A stretch of DNA of 64,000 nucleotides from Arthrobacter terricola (GTDB lineage: Bacteria > Actinomycetota > Actinomycetes > Actinomycetales > Micrococcaceae). Shown piece after piece: positions 1-8,397 of this stretch. The notes beneath the pieces were generated by a model. It saw nothing but the letters and a program-made list of their open reading frames with translations, was not told where the DNA came from and searched no databases. A program made the position numbers and the translations under genes. The stretch is from the NCBI RefSeq assembly GCF_004354015.1, contig NZ_SMRU01000001.1:1-64000 (forward strand), in the 5' to 3' direction. The first letter of the stretch is position 1; each line of letters starts with the position of its first letter.

Positions 1-1
1 C

Positions 2-298
2 TACGCCACGCACAAGACCCCCGAAGTCAAGGCATGGCTTGCGGCCCATCCCCGCTTCACCGTCCACTTCACTCCTACCTCGGGATCCTGGCTGAATCTC
101 GTCGAAGTCTGGTTCGGCATCATCGACCGGCAGGCCATCCGGCGCGGCGTCTTCACAAGCGTCAAAGACCTCAACCAGAAAATCCGCCAGTTCATCACCG
201 GCTGGAACGACCGATGCCACCCGTTCGTCTGGACCAAAACCCCCGAACAAATCCTCGCAAAAGCCAACCGCTTAACTACTTCAGAAACGCGACACTAG
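2..298 (+). CDS. IS630-family transposase, C-terminal end (cut by window edge)
   Basis: This is the last 98 codons of a transposase whose N-terminus lies outside the window. The frame is open from base 2 to TAG at 296-298. It carries the final DDE-domain block typical of IS630 transposases: SGSWLNLVEVWFG supplies the last acidic residue, followed by IRRGVF, a WNDRCHPFVWTKTPEQIL block and a basic tail. This part would cleave and join DNA ends at the element's inverted repeats. I cannot tell whether the element is complete. No terminal inverted repeat could be recognised without the left end. It abuts a cluster of lower-GC genes, which suggests the element took part in bringing in or trimming that cluster. 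Confidence 0.85.
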   Translation, partial: YATHKTPEVKAWLAAHPRFTVHFTPTSGSWLNLVEVWFGIIDRQAIRRGVFTSVKDLNQKIRQFITGWNDRCHPFVWTKTPEQILAKANRLTTSETRH

Positions 299-440
299 AT
301 TGCCGCTCCGGGCACCTAGTTCGTCCATGGGCCACCCATCGGGGTCGTACTTTCGTCGTAGGCGGCACCGAGGAGATTCCGCTCCCGCCGCCAACAATCC
401 ACCATCACAGCAATTACCGATACGGGAATATGGGGAAACC

Positions 441-1376
441 GTGCGCTTACCACTCTTTAATGTTTTTGAGTTCCCACAACACAAGAGCCTCTATGAGGCC
501 ATCCACGCCGCAGGTCCAGGGGTCGCGTGGAGCATCATGAAAGAGCTTGAAGCTTTCGATCAGCCGCTCTACCGGGCACACCAAACAGGCGACGATAATT
601 TTGATTCATTAAGGACGCGTGCCCTCGGATTCATGAATGCCGTTCCTGGCCTTGCTGCCCACGACAAATCCATCCATGCAACACGATTTGCCGAATACGG
701 CCCAAAACTGCAGTTTGAGTCGACGTTCCTCAATCTTTGGATGAGGGACAAAGAGACCCTCTTCCGTGATGTTGTCGAAGTCGTCGGGCGGCACCACCTT
801 CATGAAGCAGCCGGTACCGGACGTGGCGTCATTGCGCTCCCGCTTCATCTGGGTCCCTCGTATGCTGCAATTCCCATGCTTGCCCATGAGATGCCGACAA
901 CAACTCTGTATAACCGGATGAATTTCGACGAGATTCAGGCTGTGTCATTCCCCGACTTGGACTTCCGCGGAATTCAGCTTGGAAGCAGGTCCGCCTTGCG
1001 TGCAGGACTGTCCGCACTGCGAGAAGGCAGGATCTTCTCCATGTTCCCGGAACTCGATCCCCGCGGCGTGGACGAACACCATGTGCGGGTTCCATTCCTT
1101 GGGACGACAATCATGGTTCCGACGGGCCCCGTCATCCTCAGCCATATGTCGCGTGCTTCCATGGTTCCGGTGGTGCTCAAAGCCGTGGGCGGAGGTCGCT
1201 TCCAACTCACATTCCATCCTGCGATAGTTCCACCGACGTCTGAGAACGCGCTCCTCAATTCGTTGCTGGACCTCTGGAAGGTCATAGAGTCAGAACTCCT
1301 CACCGGCGAAATCGGTGAATGGGAAATGTGGTTCGAATTCGATCGGATGCTCCCAAAAATAGGCAAAGCTGCATGA
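441..1376 (+). CDS. LPLAT-fold (HtrB/MsbB-like) acyltransferase-family protein, function unknown
   Basis: The protein resembles the lysophospholipid/lauroyl acyltransferase fold. A LPLHLGPSYAAIPMLAHEM stretch sits where the family's HX4D/E active site lies. Downstream, RIFSMFPELDPRG and VRVPFLGTTIMVPTGPVIL match the later LPLAT blocks, followed by a SRASMVPVVL segment. The family joins acyl chains to lipids, sugars or peptides. Here the residue four after the His is Tyr rather than Asp or Glu, so activity is doubtful. The open frame extends upstream to 300, but those 47 residues are Arg/Pro-rich and look untranslated. I chose GTG at 441 behind a GGGGA. The stop overlaps the next start as ATGA, so it is translationally coupled to the ABC genes. 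Its role in a peptide or lipid pathway is inferred from context only. Confidence 0.6.
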   Translation: MRLPLFNVFEFPQHKSLYEAIHAAGPGVAWSIMKELEAFDQPLYRAHQTGDDNFDSLRTRALGFMNAVPGLAAHDKSIHATRFAEYGPKLQFESTFLNLWMRDKETLFRDVVEVVGRHHLHEAAGTGRGVIALPLHLGPSYAAIPMLAHEMPTTTLYNRMNFDEIQAVSFPDLDFRGIQLGSRSALRAGLSALREGRIFSMFPELDPRGVDEHHVRVPFLGTTIMVPTGPVILSHMSRASMVPVVLKAVGGGRFQLTFHPAIVPPTSENALLNSLLDLWKVIESELLTGEIGEWEMWFEFDRMLPKIGKAA

Positions 1377-2161
1377 ATACAAATTGCCAACCACTGCTCT
1401 CCATCAGAGGAGCCGGCCGCAACTACAACGACGGGGCCGGGAACACAAAGATCGCGCTCAGCAGGGTCGGCCTGGACGTACTTCCCGGGGAACTCGTCGC
1501 AATCATTGGTCCTTCGGGATCAGGCAAATCCACTCTGCTCCAGCTTGCCGGAGGAATCGACTCACCGACGACTGGAAGCGTCGACGTGGCCGGTCGCCGG
1601 ATCTCTGATATGACCGAGAAGGAACGGACGCTGTTTAGGCGCGAACACATTGGGTTCGTTTTCCAAGCCATTCATCTTGTCCCAAGCATGACGGTGGTGG
1701 AGAACATCGGATTATCGTCGATTGTTTCGAACCACAGAACTGTCGATTGGAAGGCCGAAGCCCTGGTTCTGCTGCAGCATTTGGGACTTCATGAATATGC
1801 GGACAAGTTCCCTGACCAATTGTCGGGAGGCCAGCGGCAACGAGTAGGTGTGGGACGCGCGATCTTCGGAAATCCGAGTGTGATCCTCGCCGACGAGCCG
1901 ACCGGAAGCCTCGACTCCGGAAACCGGGATATCGTCCTCAAGCTGATCCGCCACGCTATCGATGACGGTCAGCGGACAGGTGGCCTCATGGTCACCCATG
2001 ACCTGCAGGCCGCAAGCTATGCGGACAGGGTCATAGCAATAAGCGATGGAATCATCATTGACCAGTTCGTGAATACTGCGGCTCAACCGTTCAATGGCCA
2101 GAGGGGAGGCCATGACCATGATGAGCGCATTCGCTCGTGGTTTACGGCAATTTCGCTTTGA
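1373..2161 (+). CDS. ABC transporter ATP-binding protein, MacB/LolD type
   Basis: This 262-residue ATPase powers the FtsX-type permease encoded next. Walker A is GPSGSGKST, the Q-loop region is VFQAIHLVPSMTVVENI, the signature is LSGGQRQRVGVGRA and Walker B is VILADEPTGSLDS. The Q-loop and signature are of the LolD/MacB/SalX type. The start at 1373 forms an ATGA overlap with the stop of the upstream LPLAT-like gene; a longer frame from 1319 is less likely. The 3' end overlaps the permease gene by about 44 nt. MacB-type transporters move peptides or lipids, or drive mechanical work at the membrane, rather than importing sugars. With an E1-like enzyme in the set, export of a modified peptide or self-immunity is the leading inference. 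Confidence 0.9.
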   Translation: MNTNCQPLLSIRGAGRNYNDGAGNTKIALSRVGLDVLPGELVAIIGPSGSGKSTLLQLAGGIDSPTTGSVDVAGRRISDMTEKERTLFRREHIGFVFQAIHLVPSMTVVENIGLSSIVSNHRTVDWKAEALVLLQHLGLHEYADKFPDQLSGGQRQRVGVGRAIFGNPSVILADEPTGSLDSGNRDIVLKLIRHAIDDGQRTGGLMVTHDLQAASYADRVIAISDGIIIDQFVNTAAQPFNGQRGGHDHDERIRSWFTAISL

Positions 2162-4598
2162 CTTTCCACGCTATGGGATAGCGGGGATTGCCCTGACACT
2201 GGGTGTGGCACTGGTTTTTGGAACGCTGCTGACTTCGAAAGCCTTCAACGATCAACTCACACGCGGCGTCGGTTCGCTGAACGGGATTGCGGATGTCGCC
2301 GTGGTTCCAGCAATTCCAGGTACCACGGTGCCCGAAAGCACCGTGGAACAAATAGCCAAGTTGGCGAATGTTGAAACCACCATCCCAACCCTCGCCCGCA
2401 ACACAAGCCTCAGGTCTTCGACATCGGCTGAATCAGAGCAACGACTCACTTTGACGGGGTACCCGACCTCGCTCAACGCGGTATTAATGATGGGCTTGGA
2501 TGTCCGGGGAAGGGCTCCCGCCGCGGACAAGCCGGAGGCGTTAGTCCCGGAAGACGTAGCCACTCGCCTTGGCGTCAGAATTAATGACTTTCTCACAGCT
2601 TCGTCAAGCGAAGGTGCAACAAAGTTACAGGTGGTGGGTATTTTTGACGGACGACGCCTCGGCCCACTTGCCTACGACAACATATTTGTCGATTTGCAGT
2701 ACGTCCAGAGAATATTCTCCCTGCCGGGCCAAATATCCAGGGTCGACATTCGTTTGCATCCAGGGCATTCAGCAGCAGACTGGCAAACCGACAACGTAGG
2801 AAGCTTGCCACGCGTTCTAAAGGTGCAGGACACCTCCGTGCTCAGCTCCACCTTTGGACCGCTCCTCACTGTGGTGTCCATTATTTTGATGGTGGCGTCC
2901 GGGACGGTTCTCGGCATAGCAATACTGCTGTCGGCGACGGCCTTTCGCATGGTGGTCGCCGCCCGCCAACCGGCCTACGGCATTTTGAGAACCGTTGGTG
3001 CGCAAGGTCGGTGGCTTGCAACGTCCGTCCTTTTCGAATCACTCATCCTCGCGCTGGCATGCTCAATTGTGGGTGTTGCAGCCGGGTATGGGGTCAGCTT
3101 GCTCCTCAATCAGGTGCTCTCATCAGTTGGCAATCTTCCGGGCGGAACAATTGCAGCCGAGCCATGGCAGATTGTCATCGCAGTTTCGAGCGGTGTGTTG
3201 GCAAGCATGGCCGGCGCATCCGCGTCCATCTTGAAAGTGCTCCGCCAAGTCCCCATGGCGGCCATCTCACCAGAAAACGCCGAACGTCGGCGTCGGCAAA
3301 CTCTCCGATCCATCCTCGGATTCCTTTTGCTGGCGTTCGGCGCTGCCACTTACATGCTGCATGCTGCAGCAGCCAAGTGGCTTGGTGTGGTCGTTTCGCT
3401 GGGAGCATCCGGACTTCTCGCTCCCCAAGTCCTCATGGCCCTGGTGCGGCTGAAATTTCATCCGGAATGGACGGGAAAGGCCGCGGCCAGCCGACTGAGG
3501 CGGCATGCCTCGTTGGACTCGACCGTCACCGTCACCGCGATGGTTGTGTGCCTTGGAACCGCGCTCGTCATTGGGGTTAGTTCGGTACGGAGCGCCATGG
3601 TCGAACAGATCGATCGCCAATTTGGCGCAGATATCCAGATATCCTCGGCCACGGCAATGACCGGAAAGTTGGACGCAAAGCTATCCTCGGTCCCTGGCAT
3701 TCAGAAGATTTCGGAGACGGTCTGGGATTATGGGGCCATCGATTTCGCCGGAAAAACAGGTCAGGTTGGAATCCTCGCCGTCGATCCAACCAGCTATTTT
3801 GACACGGCCCAACTCCCTTGGCGTCAAGGCAACGACGTTTCCTCACCAACTGCCCTCAAAGATGGTGGATCAATCATTTTTCCTGAGGCCCTTGCAGCCA
3901 GCCGGGAGATTTCAGTCGGCGATCGCGTGCAACTGAGCCGGGCCGGGAAGGCAGTTACCCTCCGAGTGGTCGCGACGTTTGCCTCTCTCGCCACCGGGAC
4001 GCAGGTAGTTGTTGATCGTGACACTGCCTCTGCGCTCGGATTGATCGGATTCAATGGCTGGAACATTGAAGCCAAGCCAGGTGTTGACATTGCAAGCCTC
4101 CGTGACGCGATCTCCGCTGTAACGGCGGACATCCCGGGGACCACCGTGATAACCGCAGAAAAAATGCGACAACGCTCGGAGTCTGAACTCGGTTCTTATG
4201 CCAGGGCAGCGTTCGGGGTAGTGGTGATTGCACTCGGTCTCGGCGCAATCGGTTCAGCGGGCCTGTTTTCGGTGGCCGTCGTGAGGCGGGAGAAAGAATT
4301 CGGAATGCTCCGCGCGGTTGGTGCAACCCGTGGAAACATCACAAAGCTCGTTGTCTACGAAGCAATTTTGACGGGGACCGCAGCTTCATTGAGCGGCCTG
4401 CTCATCGGTCAGTTGTCGGGCTGGATCCTCACCCAAATCGTCGCCGAAACCCTTGGAGCGACGCTGCAACCGTCGTTTGGCATATCCGCTTGCATTGGAA
4501 TCCTTGCCACCACTCTGACATCCCTGTGCCTCGCGGCACTGGGTCCCGCCATCCGCAGCTCGCGGGTCGAGCCGGCAACCGCGCTACGGACCGAATAG
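2118..4598 (+). CDS. FtsX-family ABC transporter permease (large, two-repeat)
   Basis: A protein of about 826 residues with roughly ten predicted membrane segments in two FtsX repeats. One segment lies at the N-terminus (about residues 15-40), followed by a MacB-PCD-like extracellular domain. A block of segments spans about 250-490, a second extracellular domain follows, and three segments lie near the C-terminus. Each repeat has the FtsX cytoplasmic loop (AYGILRTVGAQGRW and EFGMLRAVGATRGN) that contacts the ATPase. Three ATGs are possible (2112, 2118, 2121). The AGGGGAGG at 2102-2109 is best spaced for 2118. It forms the transporter with the preceding ATPase. Codon use is visibly less GC-biased than in the core genes to the right, with an ATA codon near 2690. 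Confidence 0.9.
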   Translation: MMSAFARGLRQFRFDFPRYGIAGIALTLGVALVFGTLLTSKAFNDQLTRGVGSLNGIADVAVVPAIPGTTVPESTVEQIAKLANVETTIPTLARNTSLRSSTSAESEQRLTLTGYPTSLNAVLMMGLDVRGRAPAADKPEALVPEDVATRLGVRINDFLTASSSEGATKLQVVGIFDGRRLGPLAYDNIFVDLQYVQRIFSLPGQISRVDIRLHPGHSAADWQTDNVGSLPRVLKVQDTSVLSSTFGPLLTVVSIILMVASGTVLGIAILLSATAFRMVVAARQPAYGILRTVGAQGRWLATSVLFESLILALACSIVGVAAGYGVSLLLNQVLSSVGNLPGGTIAAEPWQIVIAVSSGVLASMAGASASILKVLRQVPMAAISPENAERRRRQTLRSILGFLLLAFGAATYMLHAAAAKWLGVVVSLGASGLLAPQVLMALVRLKFHPEWTGKAAASRLRRHASLDSTVTVTAMVVCLGTALVIGVSSVRSAMVEQIDRQFGADIQISSATAMTGKLDAKLSSVPGIQKISETVWDYGAIDFAGKTGQVGILAVDPTSYFDTAQLPWRQGNDVSSPTALKDGGSIIFPEALAASREISVGDRVQLSRAGKAVTLRVVATFASLATGTQVVVDRDTASALGLIGFNGWNIEAKPGVDIASLRDAISAVTADIPGTTVITAEKMRQRSESELGSYARAAFGVVVIALGLGAIGSAGLFSVAVVRREKEFGMLRAVGATRGNITKLVVYEAILTGTAASLSGLLIGQLSGWILTQIVAETLGATLQPSFGISACIGILATTLTSLCLAALGPAIRSSRVEPATALRTE

Positions 4599-4621
4599 CA
4601 CACAAATAGTTAGGGTTGACT

Positions 4622-5497
4622 TTGGACGAAATGCCCTTGAGGCTGCGTGACAGTGTGCTGGTGTTTAATCAAGAAAACCGCCTGCAATTTATTTGCACCA
4701 TGGAATTGAGAGTCATCGAATTCAATGTGTTGCCGTACGTCGTCGAGCTAATTCCCTTGCTGGATGGGACGAATTCCATTGAAGCAATTGAACTGGCTCT
4801 TGATGGAACCCCCGGATTCACTCGCCAGTCGTTGAAAGACGTCCTGACAGTCATGCGGGACCAGCGCCTCCTCGATCGTCACCCACAGATAGAACATCCG
4901 GGAACCTACCGATTTGAAAGACAGGCGAGGCTTTTTCACGAGTTCGCCTCAACCTTTTCCCTTGATGCGTCGCCTTCCCAACTTCAGGAGCTACTTGAGG
5001 CGTCGAAAGTAGTGGTTGTGGGGACCGGTGGAACGGGAACCTGGCTTCTGCAATCCCTGTTAGCCGCCGGCGTTGGGAGCTTCGAGATCTTCGACCCGGA
5101 TTACGTCGAGCTGACGAACCTGAATCGGCAGGTCCTCTATCGGCCAGAGGACGTCGGGCGCTCCAAGGTGGTCGCGGCGTCTGATCGCCTAAGGGCAATT
5201 AACGAAAGCGTCAACATCAAATGTCACCCCGTCAAGATTGACTCCCCGGTGGCACTGAATGCGGCATTGCGGGACGCGAGCGTTCCGATCAAAGGTAGGA
5301 CAAGGAGCGGTGGGAGCCTTGCCGCCGTCTCCGGGCTCGTCGCGAACTTGACGGCGTGGGAAGCGTTACGGCTGCTGCTCAGTCTGCCGCTGGCTCTGTC
5401 CAATCAGGTGCGCGAGCTTGACCTATTCACTTTGGAGTGGCGGATCAGAAAAATTGCACCACGGCCCGGATGCCAAGCCTGCGAAAACGTACCTTAG
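4622..5497 (+). CDS. ThiF/MoeB E1-like adenylating enzyme with N-terminal RRE/PqqD-like region; probable internal deletion
   Basis: Residue numbers count from the TTG at 4616. AGGG at 4612-4615 favours the TTG at 4622; ATG 4631 is also possible. Residues 8-88 resemble the PqqD-like winged-helix peptide clamp found in RiPP-modifying E1 enzymes. From about 131 there is an E1 nucleotide fold: GTGGTG at 136-141, NLNRQ at 168-172 and the DVGRSK lysine at 184. E1 enzymes adenylate a carboxylate or amide using ATP. The protein then jumps from LNAALRDASVP (about 214-223) to GGSLAAVSGLVANLTAWEAL (from 232). The expected block with the Mg-binding Asp (DxVxDxxDN) and the first zinc CxxC is absent; only the last CQAC (286-289) remains. 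At 293 residues it is short for the class. I infer an in-frame deletion that probably kills activity. Confidence 0.75.
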   Translation: MDEMPLRLRDSVLVFNQENRLQFICTMELRVIEFNVLPYVVELIPLLDGTNSIEAIELALDGTPGFTRQSLKDVLTVMRDQRLLDRHPQIEHPGTYRFERQARLFHEFASTFSLDASPSQLQELLEASKVVVVGTGGTGTWLLQSLLAAGVGSFEIFDPDYVELTNLNRQVLYRPEDVGRSKVVAASDRLRAINESVNIKCHPVKIDSPVALNAALRDASVPIKGRTRSGGSLAAVSGLVANLTAWEALRLLLSLPLALSNQVRELDLFTLEWRIRKIAPRPGCQACENVP

Positions 5498-5509
5498 CGC
5501 CCGGCGCCC

Positions 5510-6331
5510 CTACTGCTTTGCCGCGTCGCCGCCGTCGTTGTTTTCCTCGCCGTTTCCGGAACCGTCCACGCGGATGCCGTATTGCGGCCGCCCGTCCGGG
5601 AGATCCGGGTACCGCACGCTGCTGGTTGGGCGTGCCGCCGGCGCGGGAGCTTCCGCACCTTGCTGGCCCGGCTCCGCCGTCCCCGGTTGCTGGTTTTCCG
5701 GACCGCGCTGGCCATATGGATCCTGCCAGGACGCAGGACGTTCCGGGGCGGGACCATGTGATCCACCGGACTGGGTGGGCTGGTTCCGGTAGTCCTGGGG
5801 CGTGTACGACTGCGGCGGCCGGCCGAAGGAAGCCTCCGAAGGGTTCATCGGCAGTTGGTGGAGCAGGCGGCGGGCTTCCTGCGAGGCTTCGACGGCCACA
5901 ATGACGTCGTAGTTGGTGGCCACTACCTGGCTCGTTGACGTGAAGTCGCGCTTACCGCGTTGCGCCGCATAGGTAACGATCCCGAAGAGCATGAAGAACG
6001 CCGCACCCATCAGGACCGATGTGAAGATCGAGAACGGGCCACCGGCCGGGGTGAAAAACGAAAGCATGACTCCGACGAACAAGCCGAACCACATACCACT
6101 CAACGCCCCGGACAACGCAACCCGTGGGTAGCTGAGCCGTCCAGTGACCCGCTCCACCATCTTGAGGTCATTGCCCACGATGGAAACATGCTGCACCGGG
6201 AACTGCTGGTCAGCTAGGTAGTCCACCGCCTTCTGGGCATCAAGATAGGAGGTGTAGGAACCAACAGTGTCTCCCTTAGGGACGCTGCGGGACTCCTCCG
6301 TGGCCTTGGGGGCACCGAAAATGTTCGCCAT
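5510..6331 (-). CDS. General stress protein-like membrane protein with proline-rich tail
   Basis: A 273-residue protein starting MANIFGAPK. Residues about 20-60 (GSYTSYLDAQKAVDYLADQQ, then VQHVSIVGNDLKMVERVTG) match the actinobacterial general-stress/YflT-like domain. Two hydrophobic segments follow at about 70-125 (ALSGALSGMWFGLFVGVML and FTSVLMGAAFFMLFGIVTY), then a short domain up to about 165. The tail is long and disordered, rich in Pro, Gln and Gly, and ends in acidic residues. Its biochemical role is not known to me. It is convergent with the E1-like gene, with only 12 nt between the two stop codons, so this gene marks the right boundary of the acquired cluster. The frame stays open upstream, but the ATG at 6331 agrees with the conserved N-terminus. 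Confidence 0.75.
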   Translation of the reverse strand: MANIFGAPKATEESRSVPKGDTVGSYTSYLDAQKAVDYLADQQFPVQHVSIVGNDLKMVERVTGRLSYPRVALSGALSGMWFGLFVGVMLSFFTPAGGPFSIFTSVLMGAAFFMLFGIVTYAAQRGKRDFTSTSQVVATNYDVIVAVEASQEARRLLHQLPMNPSEASFGRPPQSYTPQDYRNQPTQSGGSHGPAPERPASWQDPYGQRGPENQQPGTAEPGQQGAEAPAPAARPTSSVRYPDLPDGRPQYGIRVDGSGNGEENNDGGDAAKQ

Positions 6332-6407
6332 AGCCCCATTCTGTCCCATTCGTATGGGAAGCGGCTGAAATTCAGCTAAAAGAGAGCAGACTCGGTAGCC
6401 TGTAAAC

Positions 6408-7691
6408 GTGAGCACAAATCCTTCACGCGTCTTTGTTGCGCGCTTGCTCGGCCTCGACGTCTTCGACCCCCTTGGAGACCGCCTCGGCCGGCTACGTGAC
6501 GTCGTAGTGCTCTCGCGCGGCATGCGCGGGGCCCCGCATGCGGTGGGTATCGTCGTCGAAGTTCCGGGCAAGAAGCGCGTCTTCGTTCCCATGACCCGGC
6601 TGACGTCGATGGACCAGAGCCAAATCATCTGCACTGGGCTGGTCAACTTGCGCCGGTTCCAGCAACGCGGCGCCGAACAATTGGTGGTCGGTGGACTTTT
6701 CGACCGCAAAGTGACGCTCAAGGATGGCAGCGGCGAGGCCATCATCGAGGACATTGCGATGGACCAGCAGCGCAATGGCGACTGGCTTGTCTCAAAGCTC
6801 TTCGTACGCCGCGGGACATCAACCTCCAGGCTGCGTGGATTGCGCCGCGGCCACACCTTGCTCGTGGACTGGGGGGACACCCTGCCGGACACCACCACGG
6901 ATCCCCAGGGCGCCAGTCAGTTCGTCGCCACCCATGAGGACCTGAAACCCGCAGACTTCGCCGATGCCCTCCAGGAGATGTCGGACAAGCGCCGAATCGA
7001 AGTAGCGAGCGAGCTCCAGGACGAACGCCTGGCTGACGTCCTCCAGGAATTGCCGGAAGAAGACCAGGTAACGCTGCTGTCCGCGTTGGACAAGGAACGC
7101 GCCGCCGACGTCCTCGAGGAGATGGACCCGGATGACGCCGCGGACCTCCTCGCCGACCTTCCATCCGCCAAGGCGGAGGAATTGCTGCTCCTGATGGAGC
7201 CGGACGAAGCCGACGACGTCCGAAGACTCCTGCAGTACGACGAAGACACCGCCGGCGGCTTGATGACCCCGGTACCCGTCATCCTGCCACCGGAAGCAAC
7301 GGTCGCCGAAGCCTTGGCCCACGTCCGAAGCGAGGAACTCTCTCCCGCGTTGGCGTCCGCTATATTTATCTGCCGTCCGCCGCTCGAGACTCCGACGGGA
7401 CGTTTCCTGGGCGTCGTCCACATCCAGCAATTGCTCCGCAGTGCCCCGCCCGAACAACTCGGCACTATCGTGGATAAGAACCTCGAACCGGTATCGGACC
7501 ATGCCAGCGTCGGCGAAGTCAGCCACACCATGGCGTCGTACAACCTGAACTCCTTGCCGGTAGTCAACAGCGCCGGCCGCCTGGTGGGGGCGGTGACAGT
7601 TGACGACCTCCTGGACCATCTCCTCCCGGACGACTGGCGAACCCACGAAGACGGAGCCCCGATCAGGAAACTAGGAGGTCGCATTGGCTGA
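6408..7691 (+). CDS. MgtE N-terminal/CBS domain regulator-like protein without the membrane channel
   Basis: A 427-residue soluble protein. An N-terminal PRC-barrel-like part (about 10-160) leads into an MgtE intracellular N-domain made of helical repeats (ADALQEMSDKRRIEVASEL, DVLQELPEEDQ, VLEEMDPDDAADLLADL). Two CBS motifs follow (about 280-400), including GLMTPVPVILPPEATVAEAL and YNLNSLPVVNSAGRLVGAV. In MgtE channels these domains sense cytosolic magnesium. No transmembrane segments are present here, so it is not itself a channel. The start is GTG at 6408. The 3' end overlaps the DUF1003 gene by 8 nt, so the two are translationally coupled. That suggests this protein works with the DUF1003 membrane protein. 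Confidence 0.85.
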   Translation: MSTNPSRVFVARLLGLDVFDPLGDRLGRLRDVVVLSRGMRGAPHAVGIVVEVPGKKRVFVPMTRLTSMDQSQIICTGLVNLRRFQQRGAEQLVVGGLFDRKVTLKDGSGEAIIEDIAMDQQRNGDWLVSKLFVRRGTSTSRLRGLRRGHTLLVDWGDTLPDTTTDPQGASQFVATHEDLKPADFADALQEMSDKRRIEVASELQDERLADVLQELPEEDQVTLLSALDKERAADVLEEMDPDDAADLLADLPSAKAEELLLLMEPDEADDVRRLLQYDEDTAGGLMTPVPVILPPEATVAEALAHVRSEELSPALASAIFICRPPLETPTGRFLGVVHIQQLLRSAPPEQLGTIVDKNLEPVSDHASVGEVSHTMASYNLNSLPVVNSAGRLVGAVTVDDLLDHLLPDDWRTHEDGAPIRKLGGRIG

Positions 7692-8385
7692 GAAGCACAC
7701 CACTGCCGGGCTGGATACGCCGCTCGAGCTACGTTCGAGGATGCTCCCGAACTTCGGTAGCGACCCCGACGCGTTCGGCCGTTTCGCCGAACGTTTCGCC
7801 CGGTACATGGGCACCGCGAATTTCCTGTTCTACATGACGATCTTCGTGACCGTCTGGATCATCTTCAACGTTGTAGGACTGTTCGGGTTCCAGTGGGACC
7901 CCTACCCCTTCATTCTCCTCAATCTCTTCTTCTCGACGCAGGCTTCCTACGCCGCACCCCTGATCCTCCTGGCGCAGAACCGCCAAGATGACAGGGACAG
8001 GGTAACGATCGAGCAGGACCGAGCACGCGACGAGCGCAACTTGGCTGACACCGAGTACCTCACCCGCGAGGTCGCGGCGCTCCGCATCGCCTTGCGCGAA
8101 GTCGCCACCCGTGACTACATGCGGGCGGAACTCCGTTCCTTGCTCACAGACCTGCTCGAGGCCCAGGAAGAACTCCGCACCGACGAATCGACCGGCCCCG
8201 AGAGGCGCGAGAAGGTCAAGGACAAGATCAAGGACAAGAGGGAGAAGCAGCGCAATCCGCGGACGCAGCAAATCCCCAAGGTCCAGGCCGCCCAGCCGAA
8301 GAACGAGGACCTGGATTCGGGGCTTTCGTCTGTGGGCACCTCCTCGGAACGGCAATCAGGACCATCCAGCAATCCCGAAAGTTAG
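7684..8385 (+). CDS. DUF1003 membrane protein
   Basis: A 233-residue protein with a TTG start behind a perfect AGGAGG (7673-7678) that lies inside the upstream gene. Residues about 45-100 contain two membrane segments separated by the characteristic WDPYPFILLNLFFSTQASYAAP region. A charged helical part (about 105-170, QDDRDRVTIEQDRARDERN) and a Lys/Arg-rich tail follow. This matches the DUF1003 family, whose function is not firmly established. It forms an operon-like string with the MgtE-N/CBS protein before it and mrp after it. The C-terminal tail looks disordered. Confidence 0.85.
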   Translation: MAEKHTTAGLDTPLELRSRMLPNFGSDPDAFGRFAERFARYMGTANFLFYMTIFVTVWIIFNVVGLFGFQWDPYPFILLNLFFSTQASYAAPLILLAQNRQDDRDRVTIEQDRARDERNLADTEYLTREVAALRIALREVATRDYMRAELRSLLTDLLEAQEELRTDESTGPERREKVKDKIKDKREKQRNPRTQQIPKVQAAQPKNEDLDSGLSSVGTSSERQSGPSSNPES

Positions 8386-8397
8386 AATGACCCACCC

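Noticed and set aside
300..440. An N-terminal extension of the LPLAT-like protein, or a precursor peptide, in the leader of the acquired cluster
   Set aside because: The predicted residues are Arg/Pro-rich without a leader/core pattern, and the conserved part starts only after the GTG at 441. No ribosome-binding site supports ATG 300.
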